Shown here: positions 47,707 to 57,299 of the stretch, piece after piece
Layout of the letters: the number at the start of each line of letters is the position of its first letter
Numbering within the stretch: the first letter of the stretch is position 1
Assembly: GCA_000320605.2 (NCBI GenBank)
Contig: KB445802.1
Span: 549,122 to 613,121, forward strand
Source of the DNA: Gelatoporia subvermispora B
Lineage: Eukaryota; Basidiomycota; Agaricomycetes; Polyporales; Gelatoporiaceae
Reading direction: 5' to 3'
DNA length: 64,000 nucleotides
Notes under the pieces: model-generated
Told to the model about the DNA's origin: nothing
The model's input: only the letters and a program-made list of their open reading frames with translations
Database searches by the model: none
Program-made: the position numbers and the translations under genes

Positions 47707-49137
47707 ATGGCTGCTCCAGAGGCATATGTTCCGCGTGTGGCCCTCGTCACGGGCGCCGCTCAGGGCATCGGTCGTGCAATCGCACTGCGGCTTGCGGCCG
47801 ACGGGTTGGACGTTGCGGTGAACGATATCCCCAGCAACGTAGGCGAGCTGCACAAGCTCGTGGAGGAACTGCGCGAGTACGGTCGCCTGGCGGTTGCCAT
47901 TGTTGCGGACGTGGCGAAGGAAGAAGAGGTGAAAGCTATGGTGAAGAGAGCAGTCGATGAGCTTGGGGAGTTGAATGTGGTGAGCGCCTTGGTGTTCACA
48001 CAACCCGGGATAGAGGGTAGTGTGGTGAAGTAATGTGGAGGTATTGATATATGAATTGTAGATGGTTGCTAATGCGGGGATAGCGGCAGTTACGAATGTT
48101 GTTGACAGTACGTAGAACTGGTGATGTTACTATATATATCGAACGAGAGCTGATTCTGGATCTTTTGAAGTGGATGTCGACGTGTGGGACCGCATTCTGT
48201 CTGTGAATCTGCGTGGAGTTATGCTCTGCTACAAGTACGCAGCAGCACAAATGATTGAACAGAACCGAGGAGGCAGAATTATTGGTACGCCGACCACCCG
48301 CCGTCAGGTAGACGTTAATTGAGCATCAATGTATCGTTGATCCTATATCTGCAGGTGCTTCATCCATTTTGGGCAAGAAAGGTTCGTATCTCCTACTTGC
48401 TTCCATTAGGTAGTCCCCGTTGTTCGGAGGTAGTAGCGTGGAGCCCTCGGAACCAATATGCCGTCACCGCCGTTGTGGGGTCGATGAGTGCGTGGAAGAC
48501 CTCAACTTCACTTCAGCTATTCCTGCTGTTCGGACGCCGCTGGCAAGCCTTCGGTTCCTGACTGTCCTACCGCAGGTGCCCCGGGGGTATCCGCGTACTG
48601 TGCGTCGAAGTTCGCCGTGAGAGGTCTCACGCAGTCCTTAGGTTAGTGTTCCTCCTGCACCGGGATGCTGCATCTCTCTTCATCTCTCCTTCACCAGCAT
48701 GTGAGCTTGCGTCGCACAAGATCACGGTGAACGCCTATGCACCTGGCGTGATCTTGACCGAGATGAGTATGTTTCTATTTCGCGTCTTCTTCCAACGGAT
48801 TGTTGATCCCCTCCCGAATGAAGCACGCAGTAAGTTGGACGCCAAATTTGGACAAGGCAGACACGGCGATGCGACAAAGGCGGTGAGTCATATCAGTAAT
48901 TTTCTGCCGGTAGATTGTTGACCACCCGCTCGACGATAGTTGGTCGGCCTTGATTCCAACGGACCAGACGCAGGCCCAGAGGTCATTGCGAGCATCGTCT
49001 CGTACATCGTGAAGCCCGAGACATATTTCATCACGGGTGCGTCACACAGATCGGGATATTTGAGATACTCCCTCAGTTCTCATACGGCACGGGCAGGCCA
49101 AGCGATCAACGTAGATGGAGGGGTTTGCCTGTCTTAA
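47707..49137 (+). CDS. Short-chain dehydrogenase, acetoin/diacetyl-reductase type (SDR2)
   Basis: Seven to eight exons. Motifs in order: VALVTGAAQGIGRAIALRLA; DVAVNDIPSN; MVANAGIAAVTNVVD; SVNLRGVMLCYKYAAAQM; GASSILGKKG; active-site SAYCASKFAVRGLTQSL; ACELASHKITVNAYAPGVIL; LDAKFGQGRHGDATKA; and the C-terminus YFITGQAINVDGGVCLS, where the last intron splits ITG|Q. Catalytic Ser, Tyr and Lys are all present, as is the Asp that selects NAD(H). It shares the start (AAPEAYVPRV against APVESYAPRV) and intron layout with SDR1, so these two are the most recent pair. Their orientation is opposite. Substrate inferred, not shown. Confidence 0.85.
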
Positions 49138-50150
49138 CATGTGAAAGCACTCCCGTCGCTCCAAACCGCTTGTACATGTGCAACAGATGATTAAGGTTCT
49201 GTAACTTTAACGCGGTCCGCCGCAGAAACCTAAAACGCTGGAGGCTGAATGGCGAGAACGGCGCCACCGTGTTGATACCGCGCGATGGATTGTTCTGCGC
49301 GTTTCAATAATCGTGTTAGTAATACTACTATGAGCACTGACAACGTCGAGGTCGCATCCATTGATTGAAAATCTGTCACCCGGTGGGAGGTTCTGCTATG
49401 GTTTTCTGATGATAGACGGCTCGCGTTCGAAGCCTGATCGGCGCTGCTCAAGGTGTATCTGGATGTCGTGAACAGTAGTGCCCGGCTTTGCATGTCCGGC
49501 GCAATTTTAAACCAGTATGTGCTTCCATGCAAGATTACGATGTGAGCAGAGATATCTCCTTACGGCTTCAATTATAGATTGCCTCTAGGCTGCGGACAGG
49601 TGAGAGGCCATCTACGCACTGAAGCATATTTAAGTCACACTTGTCAGAGCTCCAGTGTTGGCCACTCTGCACGACAAGCCGACACCTCGGAACGAAAGGT
49701 GAAGATTGCTCCGCGACGAATCACGCGTTTGAGGGCTTGCCGGCGATTCTGGCCTTGTCGGACGCTTTCGTCTGTAATACATGTAGACATATCTGATCCT
49801 CGGATCGCAGAAAGGAAAATCTACCACGTACCCGCACACGCTCGGCTACGTTCCTGCCGGTACCGTCTGCCCTCAATGCTCAACCCAAGTTTCCAAGCAC
49901 GTACGTCCTCAATGAACCGGAACAAACTCACGGGAGTGTCGATGGGCCGATGCTCCCGATCAGTAGGTGCTGCATTGCAGGCGCTTTGTTGCATCACTAT
50001 CACGGCAGCGGTTACTAAATCTACAGTCGATGAATGTCCTATAGAAACTGGTATGCTACTGGTGCTACTGCCTAGAAATCCACCTTCTTCGTCGCAATAC
50101 TGCTGAAGTTAATCCCAGCGCGACAGAGAAAGGGGCGCGACACACTCTCA
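49138..50150. other. Intergenic region
   Basis: A 175-codon open frame (49579-50106) exists but has neither a recognisable motif nor a convincing start context. I do not call it a gene. Nothing else seen. Confidence 0.45.
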
Positions 50151-51726
50151 ATGGATCAAATTTTAATCGAGCTGTAAGCAAAGGGAACATGAACATACGC
50201 ATGTTTACACTAGACCTAACGAGTATGCTACAGAGATATCTATCGCTACATCACTATAGTCTCATGTGGTGAGGAGAACAGTGGCTGTCGTTTGGTGCTG
50301 GCTCCTGATGTCTAGCTTCAGTGGTCATGGGTTATGACTACTTTCTAACCTTCTCCGAAGAGTGCGATCGGTACTGGTCCTCGGCAAGGAGGGCTAGCTG
50401 CGCAACCGTGCTATTCTTTCTAGTTCGCTATTTCTCAATCATCGGATGCATGCCGATGATATATCAGGCTTTCCGGACTTCATTCAACGCCCCAGTGAGT
50501 CTAGAGACTTATTATTGAGCTGCGCATGTTAACTGTTCCTCACAGCTGTGAGTGTACTTTGCCAGGTCTTGCATTCTGTAAAGCATAGTATTAACTGTAG
50601 TATTTCACAGATGTTTCGGGTTACAGGTGTACCACGAACTGTATGCTCTCGTATTACAGAGCCTCGTAGGCGGTGAGAAAAATCAATAACCTCGTTTCAT
50701 TGGACTTGACATATATGATTGTTCTCAGCCCTCTTAACGATTCGTACATACGCGCTGTATACCTGCAGCCGCCGGATCCTCCTTTTACTACTTACGGCCG
50801 GGGCCGTTGTGATCGTATTGGCTCTGGTCAGCTAGTATCTACAACAGAACATGTAGTCTGACTGCTGATCTTGTGGAATTGTCAGTGGGCTATCTTATCC
50901 CCTGGACATTCTCAATTTGATTTGTCACGGAATGTCGGGTGTACTACAACAGTCTCTGACACTCAGTAAGTACACTCTTCCAGGGGCGAGGGGTTTGGCG
51001 AGACCGTACGTGTACATTGACGCGACGTGCAGGAGCCATCGTCAGTCGGCTTAAACATCACGCAACTGTCATACATCTTGATCCGTATTTACAGGATTTG
51101 AGGCTGCCTTGATTAGCATGCTGATTTTCGATATATTGATACTGTTGCTGACAGTTTTCAGGAGCTTCAGAATCGTCGAATCCGACCAGCACACCCTCTT
51201 CGATGTTTTCCTTCGTGACGGTAAGCAATACATCATAAATATAGCTTTGACATGACACCCTGCAGGGGCAACCTATTTTGCGTAAGATTAGTCCTTTCTT
51301 GGTGTCACCAGCTCTACCTGCTTATGGATTGAGCATCTAGCTGTATCGCCGCATCAAACCTGGCAAACATCCTCACATACGTGGTACATGCATCCCTTCT
51401 CTACTACTACTGCGCGACTCATATGCAACTACGCGAGTAGGAGGGAACAGTGTGTCCAGGTCTTTTCTGCTAACTCATGTTTGCTACTGATAATGTTGTA
51501 CAAGCCTTTGATCAAGGGTGCAGCAACCATCTCCACGAACGCGTACGTCTCTAGAAGTCTTGTGGATAGTCCCATTTTGCTATCGACAGCACTAACTTGA
51601 ATTGACAGGCTTTCCGCAACACTTATCAATCGTCTCATGCTGAACCTACGCGATCCAGAAGTCCTCAGACGGCAATATGATCCCCAGCTTACAGAGTTCA
51701 CGATACTGCAGGCCCCTTCAGCGTAA
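50151..51726 (+). CDS. DUF6533 multi-pass membrane protein (copy 2)
   Basis: ATG at 50151 (MDQILIEL) splices over a GTAAGC..TACAG intron to DIYRYITIVSC and then VVMGYDYFLTFSEECDRYW, the DUF6533 signature, followed by FFLVRYFSIIGCMPMIYQAF. Further exons give VYHELYALVLQSLVG, the diagnostic LTIRTYALYTCSRRILLLLL (then TAGAVVIVLAL), WAILSPGHSQ..VGC, and LIFDILILLLTVFRSFRIVE with SDQHTLFDVFLRDG. The last exon ends LSATLINRLMLNLRDPEVLR and stops at 51726. All elements of a seven-helix family member are present in the right order, so the gene looks intact although each exon alone is short. The family is lineage-expanded; function unknown. Sequence similarity to copy 1 is modest, so the two are not a recent duplication. 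Confidence 0.84.
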
Positions 51727-52076
51727 ATTTCAAATATCCCAATGCTATGTGAGCACAATGTTGGTGTCAGCGCATCGAAGCGATTTACGCATGGTCTTAC
51801 TATTTACACCGCACAGCATGCCCTGTCCCTGTCATCATCATGGTTGAGCCAAGGAAGATCTCTGCCAAAGCAGGTTGCAATTGCACATTGAGAAGACATC
51901 GGGTCAACTACTTTCTGGCTAAGCTACAGGGTACTACATGTGCGCGTTGCACGGACAGTCCGAGTCAGGGAATATAATATAGTACACCCGGTAATAGACA
52001 TGGGTTCACAGCCCTAATAATCGAGAGCGACTCAACTTCTTCGTAATCATGCTTGTTGGCCGGGCGATGCGATGGC
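51727..52076. other. Convergent 3' intergenic region
   Basis: 350 nt between the stops of the DUF6533 gene and the CCDC6-like gene, which face each other. Presumably the two 3' UTRs. Nothing else seen. Confidence 0.5.
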
Positions 52077-53432
52077 CTACAACGCTGCCGCAACGTTTCC
52101 GCTGGAGTTTGTAGTCGATACATTCTCCGGCCCACCTGCAATTGCCGGACCAGCAGTGGCCGGCAGTTCCATGTCTTCCACCGCCTCCAGTAGACTATCT
52201 GCTCGCTGACGGGATACAAGCTGGCCTGTCTCTGCTACGCGGGCACCGCGCTCTACACTCGCACGCCGGCTATGGTTCTGACTTGGGACCGAACCACGGC
52301 TCGCACTGCGGAAGCTGCCGCTCTCAGCAATGCGGCGCTCTGCACTGCTGCGTCGTTGAAACGAGTTGCGACGGCTGTCTGGCGAGCGTGTGGCAATAGG
52401 AGACCCGAAAGACGAGGAGAGCGAAGGCGGTGGGACCGATGGATAGGAGAGCGGGCGAGCAAACGGAGTGCCAGGGTTCGAGGTGAAGGAGGCGGAAGAC
52501 GGGGGGGTCGTCATTTGCGTGGTGATGCTTGCGAGGCTAGTAGGTAGGGCTGGAGATGCACCCACAGGGGAGAAAATGGAAGGGGATGAGACCGAGGAAG
52601 AGGGTGAGTGGGAAAGGGGTGTAGTCGATTCGGAGATGTCGTTCACTGGGCGCTGGACCTGCGAGGGCGGGCGGGGAATCGGCACTCCTGGGATGGGCCG
52701 TGGAGGTTGTGTAGAAGCGGATGTAGTGGGAAACGTCACAACGGAGGTTGATGGAGAGGAGGTAGTGAAGCTTGAGCGGCGATGAGTGGGTTGCGAGTAT
52801 GGGTCGACAGAGGACAAGCCGATCAGGTTGTCCACTGGTAGACCAAGCTTTGAGACATATCACATATCATGAGATTTAAATGCTATATATCAACATAAAC
52901 AGAACTCACCCGTCGTCGATGCTCGATTAGTTCCTCGCGGTACACCTCGTTCAGGCGGGAGATGCGGACATAATCCCGCTCCGTATCAACCAGCCTGCTG
53001 CGCAAGTGCTCATTCTCCCTTCGCATCGCGTCCAGCATGAGCTCTGCACTTGGTTCCAGTGGGCTCCGATTGCTCAAGAATGTATGCAGGCCCGCCCGGG
53101 TGTCGACCGGCGACCCGCCGCTACCATTCGCCTGCGCCTGTTGCTGCGCTAGCCGCAATGCGCTGATTTCTCGTGACAGTCTGTTCACATGGCTTTCGGA
53201 CTCAGCTTCAAGGGCATTCTCCAAGTCGATCTTTTCCTCCCGAAGCTGTGAACAAAATCAGCTGTTTGGACGTGGGTCCCTGGCAATTAGTGAGTCGAGG
53301 ACTGGCCTGCTCGAGCTTGCGAGAAAGAATGTTTATGATACGCTCTTCTTCTGCCTCATACTGGTTGATGAGATCCTCCCGGCTGCTGGAGTTTGTTGAA
53401 GAAAGTCTCCGGATGGGAGGAGAGAGAGACAT
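52077..53432 (-). CDS. CCDC6-like (DUF2046) coiled-coil protein
   Basis: Three exons. The first, from ATG 53432, encodes MSLSPPIRRLSS then REDLINQYEAEEERIINILS and RKLEQ. The second encodes LREEKIDLENALEAESESHV followed by NRLSREISALRLAQQQ, a Gly/Pro linker, and a second coiled coil with MLDAMRRENEHLRSRLVDTE and ISRLNEVYREELIEHRRR. The third is a low-complexity Ser/Pro/Thr tail of about 250 residues with several RRxS sites. The paired motif (a YEKEEE-like heptad, then LREEKIxLENxLEQExExxVNRL) is the signature of the CCDC6 family; in animals the protein is a cytosolic/nuclear coiled-coil substrate of ATM and 14-3-3. In fungi the role is not defined. The phosphorylatable tail is seen; regulation is inferred. 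Confidence 0.75.
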
Positions 53433-53888
53433 GAGGTTGAGAGATGACGGAACCTCCGGCGTGCCTGATCTAGTCGCGCGTCTTGTACTTAAAAGGAAAT
53501 CCTCCTAAAACATACTCCCTGAGGTTGTCGTTAACGACCAACAATAAGCTGTCATACAGATGCATACGCAACCGACGGGTGACCCGTACAGGATCTGTGG
53601 CGCATTATATTGATGACGGCCTATCTATCACATAGAAGGACTGAATGAAAAAGCTACACAGGTGCATGGGTGATCTCCGACACATGCTATTATCATGTGC
53701 AACACTTCGATGAAACTTCTCGTCAGAATCGGCATGGGTCATGGCCAATCTGAATAGTTCTGTATCTCTGGGAACCCTCGGTCAGGGCGGACAGAAATAC
53801 ATCGACCCCGCCGCCACAACATCCTGGGGATCACCCTGTGGGATTTGGGGAAGCGGCCAAGAAGCGGAGCGCAGGACCGTCAAGAGCC
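53433..53888. other. Divergent intergenic region, CCDC6-like / SDR3
   Basis: Lies between two genes transcribed away from each other. No gene seen; a TATA box for SDR3 ends the segment on the right. Confidence 0.45.
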
Positions 53889-53895
53889 TATAAAA
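53889..53895 (+). promoter_or_regulatory. TATA box of SDR3
   Basis: TATAAAA 83 nt before the ATG at 53972. The distance matches the TATA-ATG spacing seen for the AKR copy and the orphan gene in this window. Confidence 0.6.
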
Positions 53896-53971
53896 TGACC
53901 GGAGCATGGGCGTCCGGTAATCAACGTAACAAACCACTTACTCCTTCACTGTACTACACGAACGCACTGCC

Positions 53972-55177
53972 ATGTCATCTTCTCGAGTTGCCCTTGTCAC
54001 CGGCGCCGCGCAAGGTTTGGGCCATGCCATCGCTATGCGGCTGGCCGAGGACGGCCTCGATGTCGCCGTGAACGATATTGCCTCAAAGAGCGAGGACCTA
54101 AAGAAGGTCGTCGCAGAGATCGAGGCGAAGGGCAGGCGCTCCATCGCGGTGACTGGCGATGTCTCCTCGGAGGCGGAGGTGAAGGCGATGGTTGAGCAAG
54201 TCGCCAAGGAGCTTGGCGGGCTCGACGTGGTGGGTACCCCGCCTCGATGGCAGAGCTGCATGCCCTGACAAGTATCTAGATGGTCGCGAATGCTGGTGTT
54301 GGTTCGATCGGCCCTCTGGTTGAGAGTAGGTCTCGTTGAGTCATGGGTTCCGATATATGCTGAGGACGTCACAGCTACGGCCGAGGAATTCGACCGCGTC
54401 ATGGCAATCAACGCTCGGGGCGTGATGCTCCAATACAAGTACGCCGCGCTGCAGATGATCCAGCAGGGTCGTGGCGGGAGAATCATTGGTAGGGGCCTGA
54501 TTCGAGATCCCTGACTTGCTCCTGTTGACAAGTCCGCGTTCTAGGTGCGTGCTCGAGTGCAGGAAAGAAGGGTGGGTGTTCAGTTGGAATCCACTTGTGG
54601 AGACATTGATGACATCGGTTTGCAGCGAACATCGGCTTGTGCGCATACTCTGCGGCCAAGTTCGCTGTCAGGGGCCTTACCCAGAATGCAGGTACGTAGC
54701 GTTTTTGCAAACGATAGTGTGTCCTGGAGCCGAATTATCCGTATTGTAGCGCAAGAGCTCGCCCCGTATGGCATCACTGTCAACGCCTACGCTCCTGCGG
54801 TCATTGCGACTGCTATGAGTACGTCGATTATAAGACAGGCAATGCACACGTGCTCACTACCGATCACCAATCAGCTATGCACCCCGACGACGCCGTAAAC
54901 GGTGGTCCGGGTTCCACTGCCATGAAAGTAAGTTATATATGATACCATTGGGAGCTATGCACCAATGAGGCCTTCAATAGTTGTTCGGTTTCCCTCCTGG
55001 AATACCTGCAATTGGCATCGAGGCAGTGACAAGCCTTGTTTCGTATTACGCCAACCCTGTATCAGCGCATCTCTCAGGTAAGTTTCAGTCAGCTCTTTGA
55101 CGTAGGACATTGTTGAGCTGAAACTTGTCTGTTCAGGCCAGTGCATTGCGTTGGACGCAGGCCGCACCTTCGACTAA
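53972..55177 (+). CDS. Short-chain dehydrogenase (SDR3), divergent C-terminus
   Basis: Starts MSSSRVALVTGAAQGLGHAI with the Rossmann Gly motif, then DVAVNDIASKSEDLKKVV, VTGDVSSEAEV, MVANAGVGSIGPLVES, and INARGVMLQYKYAALQMIQQ. The active-site blocks are GRIIGACSSAGKKG and LCAYSAAKFAVRGLTQNA. ELAPYGITVNAYAPAVIATA, a HPDDAVNGGPGSTAMK segment and the end SAHLSGQCIALDAGRTFD follow. Catalytic Ser/Tyr/Lys are kept. The C-terminal signature, YFITGQ-x-DGG in the sister genes, is altered here (HLSGQ, DAG instead of DGG). This may change the cofactor/substrate end of the pocket. It lies directly upstream of SDR4 on the same strand, 428 nt apart, a probable tandem pair. Confidence 0.82.
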
Positions 55178-55605
55178 GCCCTTGATACGCTGCCTGAGTA
55201 TTAGGAAGAAGGGAAGGACAGTACATGAAATGGCACTAATGTGATCAGCTTGCAATGCCCCCGGATAGATGACTGCACGAGTACGATAGTCTGCATGTCT
55301 GTATGAAGCATAATGTTCATGAACACCTATGAAAAGATGGGCCTTGAATGACAACGTGGATATTTCCCTGGGAAAACGTCCATGGTCAGATGATCGCAGA
55401 AGGTGACCTACAAGAACCGATCTTCGCATACATCAGGATGTGAGATTTCTGACGAATCCTTCGATGATGACGGCTCCACGGAGTATGAAATATCGCCAAC
55501 GAAGAACAAAGGGGTGCACAAGAAAGGACTCCCAACAGAAAGGCTGAAGCGACACTTGCCTGCCACAGTTATATCCGCCCTCAACAGTCTCATAGCATAC
55601 ACGGA
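55178..55605. other. Spacer between SDR3 and SDR4
   Basis: 428 nt with 3' UTR of SDR3 and promoter of SDR4. An open frame at 55403-55636 runs into the SDR4 start in another phase and is not considered coding. No clear TATA box. Confidence 0.45.
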
Positions 55606-56817
55606 ATGTCCGAATTGCCTAACCGCGTCGCTATAGTCACTGGGGCTGCACAAGGGCTTGGCTTGGCCATCGCGCTCCATCTGGCGGATGACGGTCTCGA
55701 CGTCGCGGTGAACGATATCCCGGCGAAGAGCGAGCAGTTACAAGGGGTCGTCTCGGAGATCCAGGCCAGAGGTCGGCGATCCATAGCAGTGATGGCAGAT
55801 ATTTCCGTGGAGGACGAAGTCAAGAGCATGGTTGAGCATGTTGCAAGCCAGTTGGGCGGGATCGATGTGGTGAGAATCCGTGAATCATGAGAGCTTGCAG
55901 ACAATCGTCATGGGCGCTTCTGAGGCAGATGGTCGCCAACGCAGGCATTGCAATTTTGAAACCATTGCTCGAAAGTACGCGTCTCAAGGCGAGGCGTACA
56001 TATTATTGATATGTTACACCGCAGCATCGACAGAAGAATGGGACAGGTTGATGTCGATCAACTTGCGAGGTGTGATGTTCTGCTACAGGCACGCCGCAGA
56101 GCAGATGATCAAGCAAGGTCGCGGAGGGAGGATCATAGGCGAGGTTCCCGTTGTTGGAGACCCATTTCGCAACTTGACTAGGATGTTTTAGGTGCCTCTT
56201 CGGCTGCAGGCAAAAAAGGTAAGACACTTCATTGAGTACACAAGCCTATATGTGACCAATTCGCGACAGCATGCACTAATCTTGCCGCGTACACTGTGTC
56301 AAAGTTCGCGGTGAGAGGACTGACGCAGGCTCTATGTGAGTCTTTGGACCCACACATATATGAGAGTACTCGACTCACATATCGCAGCACTTGAGCTCCG
56401 GCAGCACAATATCACTGTCAACGCGTACGCGCCAGGGATCATAATGACTCCGCTGGGTGAGTTTCGCTCGTGAAGGAGTTGAGCGAGATTGAAATTGAGC
56501 ACCTTGATAATCAAATAGCCGACCACCCTGACGATACAGTCAACGGGGGAAAGGGCTCCACAATCAAGAAGGTAAGAGGCATCCAATATCTTCATAGACG
56601 GTCTCGCCAAAGATGGCATGGGTATAGCTGTTCGGTTTGCCGCCTACACATCCGCATGGAGACTCAGTTGCAATAGCTAGCTTGGTCTCGCACCTCGCCA
56701 AGCCAGAGTCGTATTTCATTACAGGTGAGCACGAGCACCACCTTTGAAAATCATATTTAAGGAAGTTCGAATGCAGGCCAAACAGTAGCAGCAGATGGCG
56801 GATGGACCGCTGACTGA
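55606..56817 (+). CDS. Short-chain dehydrogenase (SDR4)
   Basis: Starts MSELPNRVAIVTGAAQGLGL; then DVAVNDIPAKSEQLQGVV, MADISVEDEV, MVANAGIAILKPLLES, WDRLMSINLRGVMFCYRHAA, GGRIIG, ASSAAGKKG, the catalytic NLAAYTVSKFAVRGLTQAL, LELRQHNITVNAYAPGIIMT, HPDDTVNGGKGST, and the end KPESYFITGQTVAADGGWTA plus D. SDR3 is the nearest neighbour and close relative: same intron pattern, and both have the HPDDxVNGGxGST element, which SDR5 shares as HPDDAKNGGPAST. Some introns are long or carry extra GT/AG choices (for example near 55880-56030), so exact exon edges there are uncertain. No stop or frameshift is forced. Confidence 0.8.
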
Positions 56818-57299
56818 GATATTTCCGCAGACTGCGAGTATAGAGATGTATTGAGGACGGCAAACAGATCACCGAGTCCAAATTTCATTGCCCTTTGGAG
56901 TGCATAGTATTCAGTCCAAGCCAGCGTATGAATCATGTACCTCTCGGTCGACAAGTGCGATGTGTGCTCATCATCAGAGAGCCGAGCAGTCGATTATGGG
57001 CGCAAGTCCAGGGAGACGAACGAGTTGAGGAGCGCGTTCACCCACAATGGTGGGAGTGGAGCAAAGGTCTTCAACCGTCTTACAGTCACGGCTCTTAGCT
57101 TTGCGTAGTTACCGAAGTCTTAACACCTTTGCTGCAATTTGAGGCTCCGAAAGGAAGTCAAAGGCCTGGACTACTGCCCCTTTCGATCGCGTTGTAACCT
57201 TGGACGCGTTGTATTCCCACCGCTTACGACAGACACACATCACCACTGCACCAGTGACCTCTACATTGCGGTTCTCGCGAGAACACCGCTTCCCCGAGC
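56818..57299. other. Spacer between SDR4 and the ChAPs gene
   Basis: 480 nt containing the SDR4 3' UTR and the upstream region of the next gene on the same strand. No additional gene seen. Confidence 0.45.

Noticed and set aside
49579..50106. 175-codon plus-strand open frame
   Set aside because: No recognisable motif and no convincing start context; it ends 45 nt before the real DUF6533 start.
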